A stretch of DNA of 35,710 nucleotides from Candidatus Staskawiczbacteria bacterium RIFCSPHIGHO2_01_FULL_39_25 (GCA_001820095.1 MHOO01000011.1:65958-101667), one strand, 5' to 3'; shown: positions 1-8,693, counted from the stretch's first letter. Notes: generated from the sequence alone by a model not told the origin. Translations and numbers: made by a program.

Positions 1-287
1 GCCGCCAAGTCTCCTGCCCGTTCAATGGCGGGACCCGAAGTCACCCTGATTTTCTTCCCCATTTCCAAGGCCACCAAGTGGGCAAGGGTGGTTTTTCCCA
101 AACCCGAGTTGCCGTAAAACAGCAAGTGGTCTGGCGACTGGCTCCGTTGCTTTGCGGCGGCAACAATAATCTGGATATTCTCTTTTATTTTCTCTTGGCC
201 GACGTAATCTGACCAATTTTTCGGCCGCAAGGCCGAATCTAGGATTTCGTCGTCAGGAGAAGGGTTTTTGGCCAAAAGGCTTGACAT
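1..287 (-). CDS. ruvB: Holliday junction branch migration helicase RuvB, N-terminal part (runs off window start)
   Basis: Reverse complement from ATG at 287 reads MSSLLAKNPSPDDEILDSALRPKNWSDYVGQEKIKENIQIIVAAAKQRSQSPDHLLFYGNSGLGKTTLAHLVALEMGKKIRVTSGPAIERAGDLA; RuvB-type Walker A. Not in the ORF track because it is open at the window edge. Confidence 0.93.
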   Translation of the reverse strand, partial: MSSLLAKNPSPDDEILDSALRPKNWSDYVGQEKIKENIQIIVAAAKQRSQSPDHLLFYGNSGLGKTTLAHLVALEMGKKIRVTSGPAIERAGDLA

Positions 288-309
288 ATAATCTTGATGG
301 TGATATAAT
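281..309 (+). promoter_or_regulatory. Consensus sigma70-type promoter, TTGACA-N17-TATAAT
   Basis: TTGACA at 281-286, 17-bp spacer, TATAAT at 304-309. Confidence 0.7.
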
Positions 310-315
310 TAATTT

Positions 316-495
316 ATGGTCAATAAATGACCTTTTTACGATAAATTTACTAAAAACAGCTCTGGAGTTGGAGGCTAATATGGTTTTGTCTTAGTAATGG
401 ATGATCTTGCTCCGGCTCGATCATTCCTCAGACAAGATTTTACTTGTATCCCAGATACAATGCACCTCCAACTCCAGAGCTGTTTTTATTTACAA
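316..495 (+). ncRNA. Candidate structured small RNA closed by a 23-bp perfect stem
   Basis: 352-374 is the exact inverted complement of 465-487, followed by a short T-run; inner stem GGUUUUGUCU/AGACAAGAUU with G-U pairs on the + strand, plus side hairpin TTGTATC-CCA-GATACAA; consensus promoter just upstream. Confidence 0.5.
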
Positions 496-545
496 GAATT
501 ACTTAGAATAATTAGTATAATTAGGTTAATTAGAATAATTTGTCG

Positions 546-1868
546 TTATTCATCTGCTTCTACTACTTTGCGTACTTCTTCTAGGGTAGTTTCTCCCAAT
601 GCCACTTCTATCAGTCCCGATTGCCACATAGTAATCATCCCTTTCTTTACTAATAATGCCTTAATTTGTGAAACTGGCGGGTTGGTTAAAATAAACTTTT
701 CCATTTGTTCATCAGCTACAAATAATTCATAGATACCCTTCCTGCCTCGGTAGCCGGTAAAATTGCAGGCAGCGCACCCTTTCTCGTGGCTCATGGGTAT
801 TTTTAGGGCAGTTAAGTTTTTAGGAAGCCCTATTTCTTTCGGCACTCCTTTTAGTCCTTTTTTAATTTCTGAAAGCTCTTGGGGGCTAGGCTTTGCCAAG
901 CTGGAACATTGTTTGCAAACTTGTCTTACCAACCGCTGCCCAATAACCATATTAAGGCCAGGGGCTATGGAAGAAGGCTCCGCCCCTAGGTCAACTAGCC
1001 GCGGGATGGCGCCGGCCGCATCATTGGTGTGGAGGGTGGAAAGCACTAAGTGGCCGGTCAGCGCAGCCTGCAGGGCTATTTTAGCTGTTTCTAAGTCCCT
1101 GATTTCTCCCACCAAAATTACATCAGGATCCTGTCTTACAATAGACCGAAGGCCCCCGGGAAAGTCGTATCCTTTTTCTGGCGCTACCTGGGTTTGGGAT
1201 ACGCCTTTTAAGTGATACTCAATGGGATCCTCAATAGTAATAATTTTCATTTCAGAGTTTTGCATTTTCATCAAAAAAGCATACAGGGTAGTTGTTTTTC
1301 CCGAGCCGGTGGGCCCGGTTACCGCAATCATCCCATTGGGCCTGGTGATTTGTTTTTGGATAATTTCATACAGATCTTTTCTTAAGCCCAAAGCGGGAAG
1401 CTCCATAAAGTTCTGGGGGTTTAAAATTCGCATGACGATTGATTCCCCATATTCGGCGGGCAAAGTAGACGTCCTTATTTCAACGGGCAAGTCTCCTATG
1501 GCAATGGTGAATCTGCCGTCTTGGGGCTTATCAGTAATGTTAAGCTTGATTTTTGATAAGAGTTTGATGCGGCTAAGAAGGTTGTGGTAGATATTTTTCT
1601 GAAAGAAACAAATATCTTGCAATACCCCGTCAATTCTCATCCTTAGCCGTATTTCTTCTGTTTGAGGCTCAATATGGATGTCAGAGGCATTGAGAATAAT
1701 AGCCCCGTATAAAATAACGTCTAAAAGATTCGTGGTGTTTTGGGCAGCGTATTCCTCAATTTTTTTCTTAAGTTCGGCAACATTGTCAACATTTTTTTTA
1801 ATGTCTTCAATGGTTTGAGGGGATATGGTTACCGTTCCCAGTAATTTTTTTTCTGCTTGTTCTGCCAT
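546..1868 (-). CDS. pilB: Type IV pilus assembly/secretion ATPase, GspE/PilB family (short form)
   Basis: GPTGSGKTTT Walker A, DASDIHIEP, RQDPDVILVGEIRD, LSTLHTNDA, CxxC...CxxC. Start taken at MAEQAEKK rather than the 31-aa-longer ORF start. Confidence 0.9.
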   Translation of the reverse strand: MAEQAEKKLLGTVTISPQTIEDIKKNVDNVAELKKKIEEYAAQNTTNLLDVILYGAIILNASDIHIEPQTEEIRLRMRIDGVLQDICFFQKNIYHNLLSRIKLLSKIKLNITDKPQDGRFTIAIGDLPVEIRTSTLPAEYGESIVMRILNPQNFMELPALGLRKDLYEIIQKQITRPNGMIAVTGPTGSGKTTTLYAFLMKMQNSEMKIITIEDPIEYHLKGVSQTQVAPEKGYDFPGGLRSIVRQDPDVILVGEIRDLETAKIALQAALTGHLVLSTLHTNDAAGAIPRLVDLGAEPSSIAPGLNMVIGQRLVRQVCKQCSSLAKPSPQELSEIKKGLKGVPKEIGLPKNLTALKIPMSHEKGCAACNFTGYRGRKGIYELFVADEQMEKFILTNPPVSQIKALLVKKGMITMWQSGLIEVALGETTLEEVRKVVEADE

Positions 1869-1888
1869 AAGTTTGATTTTTGATTTTT

Positions 1889-3034
1889 CTAAGAAAGCGA
1901 ACGCATGATTTTTTCTTTTACCGCATGAACGTCTGACCCTGGAGCGGCTAGAAATACCCAATCATTTTTAACGGTGTAGCGGGCTGCCGGGCTCTGCCAA
2001 TCTTCGCTTGATGATAGTTTTTTTATTGCCTCGGGTTTCTTTGAATATAAAAATCCTTTTACCATGGGGTCAGAAGCATGGCTTTGCCACAGCACGAGCA
2101 AGTCATTTTGAATGCCGATAGTTTTAATTTTTTCAGTGGCTATTTTGGCTTCATTTTCGCCGAAGTTTTGAAATTCATTTGAGTCTAGCAAGGCAATAGC
2201 CGGTCCGTCATTTTCAGAAGTTTTTAAATTTTGGAATATCGCATAAAAGAAGCTTACTTCTTTGTGGGTCGCTTTATATGCATTATCTATTACCTGCTGG
2301 TGCACGGCCCCTTTTTTTATCAATTCGGCGGTGAGCTGGAATATTTCAGGGCTGGTATTCGGGCTTTTAAAATTCTCATAGCAGACAACAAGCCCCGTAA
2401 GAATGCATTGGGCGATTTGCTTAGCAGTATTTGGCGAAACAGAAGGGTCAATAATCTTTTCATCAAGCGAGACAATAAGGTTAAGGGTGATTTCAGAAAT
2501 GGATTTGTTTTCCAGGATATTCATGGCACCGAATTTTTTATTTTCCCGGCTGGCGCTGTCGGCAAAATTGGTATCAATATTAATAATAGGGACGTCTAGC
2601 AGAAAGCCGAAAGAGTCTAGCTGGTTAGTAAAGTAGCTCTGCATATCTTTTATTCCCAGGGTGATTACCAAATCCGGCTTGGCATTTTCAAAATAAAAAG
2701 AAATATCGTCTTTTTTAATGCGGCCATTGTCTACCGTTAAATGCACCTTTAAATTTTCTTCGGTTTTTTCATAATAAATCTGGGAAATGTCAGCCACTGA
2801 CCGCGGGATGGAGATGACAAAGTTTTTTGGAGAGCCGATAAAGTCTAACGAAGGGACCAAGAAGTTAAATTTCTCCGGTAAATCCCCTATGATTAAGTTT
2901 ACATTTTTATGCAATTCTTTTAAAGTATAAAAAAGAGCTAAAGCACTTGGCGTACTTTCGCTCTCGTTTGGTTCTGAAGGGATAATGCAGATATTCTTGG
3001 CTTCGCTGATAAGTTTTTTTGCTTCAAGTGACAT
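1889..3034 (-). CDS. DHH/NrnA-like protein with degenerate active-site motifs
   Basis: Overall NrnA-like layout (IINIDTNFAD...FGAMNILENKSISEITLNLIV...ILTGLVVCYENFKSPNTSPE), but the canonical DHH and N-terminal NPDGD-type motifs are not preserved. Confidence 0.55.
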   Translation of the reverse strand: MSLEAKKLISEAKNICIIPSEPNESESTPSALALFYTLKELHKNVNLIIGDLPEKFNFLVPSLDFIGSPKNFVISIPRSVADISQIYYEKTEENLKVHLTVDNGRIKKDDISFYFENAKPDLVITLGIKDMQSYFTNQLDSFGFLLDVPIINIDTNFADSASRENKKFGAMNILENKSISEITLNLIVSLDEKIIDPSVSPNTAKQIAQCILTGLVVCYENFKSPNTSPEIFQLTAELIKKGAVHQQVIDNAYKATHKEVSFFYAIFQNLKTSENDGPAIALLDSNEFQNFGENEAKIATEKIKTIGIQNDLLVLWQSHASDPMVKGFLYSKKPEAIKKLSSSEDWQSPAARYTVKNDWVFLAAPGSDVHAVKEKIMRSLS

Positions 3035-3077
3035 TATTTTTTAGACTAGATCTAATAATTCAAACTAATTCATTTAT

Positions 3078-3587
3078 ATGCAAAAGTCAACTACTAAAAG
3101 TTTTATACAAACGCAAAAATTAGGGCAAGGGCTTGCAAAAGAAATTTTACAAAAAGAATCTGGCAAAAAGGCCTTGGTTTTAGGCTTGCAGGGGGATTTG
3201 GGAGCAGGGAAAACCACCTTCCTGCAGGGATTTGCGAAAGGATTAGGAGTTACCGAGAAAATAAATAGCCCGACGTTTGTAATTTTGAGAAGATTCAAAA
3301 TTACTAAAATCAAAAATCAAAAATCAAAAATCAAAATTACAAATCAAAATTCAAAATTTATAAATTTTTACCATCTGGATTGTTATAGGTTGAACAAGGC
3401 CGAAGAAATTTTAGATTTGGGGTTTAAGGAAATTATTTCAAATCCGGAAAATATCGTAGCCATTGAGTGGCCGGAAAAAATTAGTAAGTTCCTGCCAAAA
3501 GACATGATAGAAATAATCTTTAACCATCTTGGGGGCAACAAAAGAGAGTTAATCATCACAACACAAAACATTTATGGGTATAAATGA
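3078..3587 (+). CDS. tsaE: tRNA threonylcarbamoyladenosine biosynthesis ATPase TsaE
   Basis: LGLQGDLGAGKTTFLQGFAKGLG...INSPTFVILRRF...FYHLDCYRL...AIEWPEKI. Confidence 0.92.
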   Translation: MQKSTTKSFIQTQKLGQGLAKEILQKESGKKALVLGLQGDLGAGKTTFLQGFAKGLGVTEKINSPTFVILRRFKITKIKNQKSKIKITNQNSKFINFYHLDCYRLNKAEEILDLGFKEIISNPENIVAIEWPEKISKFLPKDMIEIIFNHLGGNKRELIITTQNIYGYK

Positions 3588-3599
3588 TATGATAGACTT

Positions 3600-4487
3600 A
3601 TGGAAAATAAAAAATTAATTATTATTGACGGACACTCCCTATTATATCGGGCGTTTCATGCCCTGCCGCCATTGACCAATAAAAAGGGGCAGGCGACGGG
3701 GGCGGTATATGGATTTTTGCTGATTCTGTTTAAGGCTATTAAAGATTTAAGGGCGCAATATATTGTAGCCTGTTTTGATACGGCAAAACCGACCTTCCGC
3801 CACGAGCAATTTGAGGCATATAAATCCCACCGGCCCAAAACTCCCGACGGCATTATCTCCCAAACGCCCATTATAAAAGAGGTATTAAAAAGTTTTAATA
3901 TTCCTATCTTTGAAAAAGAGGGTTTTGAAGCAGACGACTTAGTAGCTACCATTGCTACAAAAAGCGCAAAAGAAGAAGGGCTGGAATCTTATATTTTAAG
4001 CGGAGACCTGGATAATTTGCAGCTTGTGGATGAAAAAACAAAAGTGTATACTTTAGGTAAGGGGATAAAAGACAGTGTGGTGTACGATAGGCTAAAAGTC
4101 ATTGAGCGGTTTTCGGTAGAGCCTGACCAAATGAACGACTTTAAAGCCTTAACCGGAGATGCTTCAGATAATATTCCCGGGGTTCCTGGCATCGGCAAAA
4201 CTACGGCGGCTGACTTAATTAAAAAATTCGGCAGCATAAAAAACCTTTACGCAGAAATGGCAACAGATACGGCATTATTAAAGCCAAGGGTGAAAGAGGC
4301 GCTGAAACTAAATAAAGCAAACGCTTTTTTATCCCTGGAATTAGTAAAAACTAAAAAAGATGTTGAACTGGATTTTAATGTGGAAGATTGCAGGTTTAAC
4401 ACCTACGACCAGGAAAAAGTAAAAACTATTTTTAATGAACTGGGTTTCTATAGCCTTATTGATAGGCTTCCCACCATTACTTTTTAA
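3600..4487 (+). CDS. 5'-3' exonuclease / flap nuclease (PolA N-terminal-type, stand-alone)
   Basis: LIIIDGHSLLYRAFHALP, EADDLVATIA, LSGDLDNLQLV, LTGDASDNIPGVPGIGKTTAADLI; stop at 295 aa with no polymerase domain following. Confidence 0.9.
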   Translation: MENKKLIIIDGHSLLYRAFHALPPLTNKKGQATGAVYGFLLILFKAIKDLRAQYIVACFDTAKPTFRHEQFEAYKSHRPKTPDGIISQTPIIKEVLKSFNIPIFEKEGFEADDLVATIATKSAKEEGLESYILSGDLDNLQLVDEKTKVYTLGKGIKDSVVYDRLKVIERFSVEPDQMNDFKALTGDASDNIPGVPGIGKTTAADLIKKFGSIKNLYAEMATDTALLKPRVKEALKLNKANAFLSLELVKTKKDVELDFNVEDCRFNTYDQEKVKTIFNELGFYSLIDRLPTITF

Positions 4488-4519
4488 AATTTTTTAGCAC
4501 AGCAAAATATCATAGAACT

Positions 4520-5095
4520 ATGTCAAGCATTTCTTCAAAAATAGCCTATCCTATTATCATTGCGGGCTTTTTTATTATCACTGCTTTTATAGGATTAAAT
4601 TACCAAAGCCTTACCTTAAATTCTCTTACCACTATTGTGTTCCTCATTATCTATGTATTCTTTTTTGGTTTTGCGGCGGGCCAGAATCTTGCTTCGCCCA
4701 TACGCAAACTCCTGCAACGAGCCGATAGCTTGAGCAAGGGTGACTTAAAAAGCCGCTTTTACTCAAAAGATAAAGATGAATTGGGAGAGTTAGCCAAAGC
4801 TTTTAACAAAATAGCCGAAGAATTTGAGCAAGCCAAGGTTGAATCAGAAATAACGGAAAATTCGGTTGACATTAAGGTAAAGGCAAGGACCCAGGGATTG
4901 GAAGAAACGATTTATGCGTTAGAGCAAAAGGTGAAAAATAGGACGGCTGAACTTCAAAAAGCACTAGGAGATTTAGAAAAATTGCAGCAGCAGATGAAAT
5001 TAAAAGAGGCGGAGGTTCAGGATTCAGGGATTGAGGTAAAAACTCCTAAGGTTAAAGTCCCCAAAGAAAAAAAGAAACCAACATCTATCATATAG
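4520..5095 (+). CDS. Membrane protein with HAMP-like domain and coiled coil
   Basis: Two N-terminal hydrophobic segments, then SPIRKLLQRADSLSKGDLKSRFYSKDKDELGELAKAFNKIAEEFE (HAMP-like) and a coiled coil; no kinase or MCP output domain seen. Confidence 0.65.
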   Translation: MSSISSKIAYPIIIAGFFIITAFIGLNYQSLTLNSLTTIVFLIIYVFFFGFAAGQNLASPIRKLLQRADSLSKGDLKSRFYSKDKDELGELAKAFNKIAEEFEQAKVESEITENSVDIKVKARTQGLEETIYALEQKVKNRTAELQKALGDLEKLQQQMKLKEAEVQDSGIEVKTPKVKVPKEKKKPTSII

Positions 5096-5096
5096 T

Positions 5097-6017
5097 ATGC
5101 CAGAACTGCCAGAAGTAGAAACTACCGTCAAAGGGTTAATAAAATTAAAGGTCCTTAACCGGACCTTTATTAATGCATGGTCAGATTGGAAAAAGGTAGT
5201 CCGCCTTCGCTCCAATTTTATTGGAGCTACGGCGAGACAAGTTAAGACACCTAAAGATTTTGAGTTGTTTAAAAAAGAACTAAAAGGAAAGAAAATAAAA
5301 AAAATATGGCGCCGGGCGAAAAACATTATCTTTGAATTATCGGGCGGGTACTCGCTTTTAATTCATCAAAAAATGACCGGGCACCTACTGTATGGAACAT
5401 GGAACATGAAACATGGAACATGGGAAAGTGTTAAAAAGGGGCCGTTAGAAGAGAAAATCAATCTATTTATCCATTTGCTGTTTACGTTAGACAATGGAAA
5501 AATGATTGCGCTGTCTGACTACCGGAAATTTGCAAAAGCCGAATTATGGAAAACTGAAGAATTATTAAACTCGCCAGAATTTAAAAATCTGGGGCCGGAA
5601 CCCCTGGAAAAATCCTTTACCTTTGCAGTATTTAAAAAAGCTTTGCAAGGCAAAAGGGGCAAGGTAAAACAGGTTATTATGGTTCCGGAGGTTATCGCCG
5701 GCATCGGCAATATTTATTCTAGCGAGGCGTTATGGTGGGCAAAAATACATCCCCAAAAAGATGTTTCAAAGCTCAATGAAAAAGAATTAAAGCTGCTCTA
5801 TGGCGCGATAAAAAAAGTATTATTGACGGGGGTAGTATTGGGAGGCGAGAGTTTTGCTGATTACCGGAATATTGAGGGAGAAAAAGGACATTTTGATGAC
5901 GAACGGAAAGTCTATAAACGGGAGAAACAGCCGTGTTTCCGATGCGAAGAGTCTATTGTAAGATTAAAATTCGGCGGAAGGAGCGCCTTCTTCTGCCCTA
6001 AGTGCCAAAGGTTATAG
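5097..6017 (+). CDS. mutM: Formamidopyrimidine-DNA glycosylase
   Basis: MPELPEVETTVKGL start, HQKMTGHLLY, VIAGIGNIYSSEALW, C-terminal CFRCEESIVRLKFGGRSAFFCPKCQ zinc finger. Confidence 0.95.
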   Translation: MPELPEVETTVKGLIKLKVLNRTFINAWSDWKKVVRLRSNFIGATARQVKTPKDFELFKKELKGKKIKKIWRRAKNIIFELSGGYSLLIHQKMTGHLLYGTWNMKHGTWESVKKGPLEEKINLFIHLLFTLDNGKMIALSDYRKFAKAELWKTEELLNSPEFKNLGPEPLEKSFTFAVFKKALQGKRGKVKQVIMVPEVIAGIGNIYSSEALWWAKIHPQKDVSKLNEKELKLLYGAIKKVLLTGVVLGGESFADYRNIEGEKGHFDDERKVYKREKQPCFRCEESIVRLKFGGRSAFFCPKCQRL

Positions 6018-6094
6018 CTTATTTACAAAACTTTTTTATACTATACAATTGAGGAACGGTTCTTTGAAATTACTATTACACAAGGGAGGGCAAG

Positions 6095-6718
6095 ATGACC
6101 ACTTCTGTTGCACCGGCTCCAGTTAGGGTAAATGCCGCCCATTTGGCTAAAATGGCATCCCTGCCAAATATTGACAGCGGCAAGGCTTACCAAGCGCTTG
6201 GCATGGCAAAAGAGTATAAAAAAGCAATATCTAAAATCAAGAAAGTTGAAGATCCCAACCTATGGACAATTATGATGCTTAAAGGCATTAGTCCCGATAG
6301 GATTGTCAAATGCTTGTTGGGTTTGGGTGTAAAGGTTCATAAGCACCCCATAGATAGCCTAGATAAGGAAGTGACTCATAATGACCGAGATCCTAACATT
6401 CAAGGCTCTTATCTAGTAAATTTTAAAAGAGCCTTGCAAACGCGCAACGGCCATGTGAATCCGTTTAAAAAATGGGCTCTGCAAGGCAGTACGCTGTGCG
6501 AGGGATTGTTGCTAGAATTATCTTGTTTTTTAAGCATCCACAAACACTTAGATACTGAAAAAATTAATCTGTGCAACGCGTCACGCTGTTCTAACGGCAA
6601 CATCCCGAGCATTCACTATTACCTTGTTACTAATGAGGTTTGCATTTTCCGCCGTGCTGCCGGCGATTGCATTGGCAACATACGGTCAGTCACCTATAGT
6701 TATCTTACGCTAAGGTAA
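6095..6718 (+). CDS. Hypothetical protein, 207 aa
   Basis: Long ORF with a strong Shine-Dalgarno-like AGGGAGGG upstream and a hairpin-T-run terminator after the stop; no family recognised. Confidence 0.6.
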   Translation: MTTSVAPAPVRVNAAHLAKMASLPNIDSGKAYQALGMAKEYKKAISKIKKVEDPNLWTIMMLKGISPDRIVKCLLGLGVKVHKHPIDSLDKEVTHNDRDPNIQGSYLVNFKRALQTRNGHVNPFKKWALQGSTLCEGLLLELSCFLSIHKHLDTEKINLCNASRCSNGNIPSIHYYLVTNEVCIFRRAAGDCIGNIRSVTYSYLTLR

Positions 6719-6731
6719 AATATATTCTCTT

Positions 6732-6765
6732 AGTCCCCATGCATTGGTGTGTGGGGCTTTTTTTT
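6732..6765 (+). terminator. Rho-independent terminator
   Basis: AGTCCCCA ... TGGGGCT followed by a T-run. Confidence 0.85.
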
Positions 6766-6781
6766 GTATAATAGCACTAAC

Positions 6782-7717
6782 ATGATTATTTTTCTCTACG
6801 GACAAGACTCCTACCGGTCAAAGCAGAAGCTTGATGAAATAGTAGGCCATTACAAAAAAGTCCACAAAAGCGGGCTTAATTTAATATACTTGGATGCCCA
6901 GCAGAAGGATTTTTCAGATTTCTATAGCCATTTTAAGGTTTCCTCAATGTTCACCGAGAAGAAACTGATTGTTTTAAAAAATGTATTTTTAAACAAAAAA
7001 TTCCAGGAAGATTTTTTAAAAGAAATTAAACAGATAGAATCTTTTAAAGATATTGTGGTGGTTTACGAAGACCAAGAGCCAGACCAACGCTTGAAAATTT
7101 TTAAAGTGTTAACCAAAGAGTGCAAGTTGCAGGATTTTAAGCTGCTAGACGGTAAAAATTTAAAACTGTGGGCATTGAAAGAAATTGAAAACCGCGGGGC
7201 AAAAATTAATATGGATGCCACAGATTTACTGATAATCTATACAGGAAATAATTTATGGCAACTTTCCAATGAAATAAAAAAATTATCAGATTATAAAAAA
7301 GGCGCTGTTATTAAAAAAGAGGATGTAGCATTGCTGGTAAGGCCGAGGATTGAGGTGGATATTTTTAAAACCATAGATGCGTTAGCCCAAAAAAATAAAC
7401 AGCAGGCTTTTCATTTTATCCATACCCACTTAGATAACGGGGAAAGCCCGTTGTATCTGCTTTCCATGGTTGCCTACCAGTGCAAGAATCTGCTCATTGT
7501 CAAAGAATTGGCGGAGCAGGGCTTAATGTACGCCTCTATTGTGAAACGAAGCGGACTTCACCCCTTTGTGGTAAAAAAAAATTATTTCCAGTGCAGCAAA
7601 TTTTCTTTGCCAGAACTTAAGGCTATTTACCATAAAATTTTCCAAACAGATCTAGCCATTAAAACCGGTAAAGTGGAAGCCGAAACCGCCCTAGATTTAC
7701 TCATTTCGCAAATCTAA
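6782..7717 (+). CDS. holA: DNA polymerase III delta subunit
   Basis: MIIFLYGQDSYRSKQKLDEI ... ENRGAKINMDATDLLIIYTGNNLWQLSNEIKKL ... HLDNGESPLYLLSMVAYQCKNLL typical of HolA. Start at the internal ATG, preceded by TATAAT at 6767-6772. Confidence 0.85.
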   Translation: MIIFLYGQDSYRSKQKLDEIVGHYKKVHKSGLNLIYLDAQQKDFSDFYSHFKVSSMFTEKKLIVLKNVFLNKKFQEDFLKEIKQIESFKDIVVVYEDQEPDQRLKIFKVLTKECKLQDFKLLDGKNLKLWALKEIENRGAKINMDATDLLIIYTGNNLWQLSNEIKKLSDYKKGAVIKKEDVALLVRPRIEVDIFKTIDALAQKNKQQAFHFIHTHLDNGESPLYLLSMVAYQCKNLLIVKELAEQGLMYASIVKRSGLHPFVVKKNYFQCSKFSLPELKAIYHKIFQTDLAIKTGKVEAETALDLLISQI

Positions 7718-7739
7718 AGCGACACTAATTTAGTTCCAG

Positions 7740-7768
7740 CAAAAAATCCGTCGTGGCGGATTTTTTGC
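7740..7768. terminator. Bidirectional terminator between holA and rpsT
   Basis: AAAAAATCCG-TCGTGG-CGGATTTTTT. Confidence 0.85.
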
Positions 7769-7792
7769 TACGAGTACTATTGTATATAATTA

Positions 7793-8059
7793 TTACTTAA
7801 AAGATTTATCTATTAGTTTAGCCAATCTAGACTTCTTCCTTGAGGCATTATTCTTTTTTATAATTCCCACCTTTGCGGCCTTATCTAGTATCTCATAGAC
7901 CTTAGGCAAAAGCTCTTTGGCTTCTTTTGCCTTTTTTTGCGCAACAAAAGCGCGCGCCTCTTTGAGAAGGCTTTTCATTTTATTGATGTATATGAGGTTC
8001 CTGGCTCTTCGTGTCTTATTTTGCCGGATTGCCTTTTTCGCTGATTTTATGATTGCCAT
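7793..8059 (-). CDS. rpsT: 30S ribosomal protein S20
   Basis: MAIIKSAKKAIRQNKTRRARNLIYINKMKSLLKEA...; 88 aa, basic. Confidence 0.92.
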   Translation of the reverse strand: MAIIKSAKKAIRQNKTRRARNLIYINKMKSLLKEARAFVAQKKAKEAKELLPKVYEILDKAAKVGIIKKNNASRKKSRLAKLIDKSFK

Positions 8060-8132
8060 CTTAGTTCAAGAATTATTTAATAAGTCTTAATATATCAGAT
8101 AATAATTAATTTTGCAATATTTACAATAAAAG

Positions 8133-8163
8133 AGGCACAAATTGGTTAGACCAATTTGTGCCT
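8133..8163 (-). terminator. Terminator hairpin, 14-bp perfect stem
   Basis: AGGCACAAATTGGT-TAG-ACCAATTTGTGCCT. Confidence 0.75.
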
Positions 8164-8204
8164 TTGTCTTCTCCTTATTCCTAAGGATTAAGTGCCTTCC
8201 TGAT

Positions 8205-8567
8205 TTATCCGAGAAGATTTTCAAGTTCTTGGATTTTTTCTTTGAGAGCTTTATCGTGTCGGATATGTTCTTGGACAAATGCTTCATTTTCTATTTTGAG
8301 GGTATTTCGTTCTTGTCGAAGAGGTGCGATCTCCTGTTCAAGAGAGGCTTTCTCTTGTTTTAAGATAATAATTCTGGATTGTAACTCTTCTATGCTTCTC
8401 ATCAACTTTTCAGGAACTTCCCTAAGGATATTTACTCTTTCATTCAACTCTTTAATATACTCTATGGCTGCCACAATACCTTGTTGCTCATCTAGCTTAA
8501 ATCTTTTCTTAACAATCCTCAATAGGATATTAAGGATAAAATCAATGATTTTTTGCAGAAACCACAT
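8205..8567 (-). CDS. Coiled-coil hypothetical protein, 120 aa
   Basis: Hydrophobic/amphipathic N-terminus then heptad-rich coiled coil; upstream TTGAAA-N17-TAGATT promoter-like sequence; terminator downstream. Confidence 0.6.
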   Translation of the reverse strand: MWFLQKIIDFILNILLRIVKKRFKLDEQQGIVAAIEYIKELNERVNILREVPEKLMRSIEELQSRIIILKQEKASLEQEIAPLRQERNTLKIENEAFVQEHIRHDKALKEKIQELENLLG

Positions 8568-8649
8568 AAGAGCCGCCAGTTGATTTAAGGAGCAAATTTT
8601 GTAATTAATCTAACATGTATCTGAGTTATTTTCAACTAATATAAAAAAT

Positions 8650-8682
8650 AAGCGCGAATGAGTATGAAATCTCATCGCGCCT
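8650..8682 (-). terminator. Hairpin terminator
   Basis: GCGCG-A-ATGAG...CTCAT-CGCGC inverted repeat after the 8694-9050 ORF. Confidence 0.7.
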
Positions 8683-8693
8683 TAGGCCCATAA

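Noticed and set aside
22-216. ORF-track 64-aa minus ORF
   Set aside because: Out-of-frame reading of ruvB; the real frame starts at 287.
397-732. 111-aa plus ORF over the hairpin region
   Set aside because: Overlaps the structured element and pilB antisense; no coding signature.
763-1590. Two plus-strand ORFs antisense to pilB
   Set aside because: Shadow ORFs of a clearly coding minus-strand ATPase.
4487-4500. Possible frameshift truncating a full PolA after the 5'-nuclease domain
   Set aside because: Downstream sequence encodes an unrelated HAMP-like protein, so the nuclease is a genuine stand-alone ORF.
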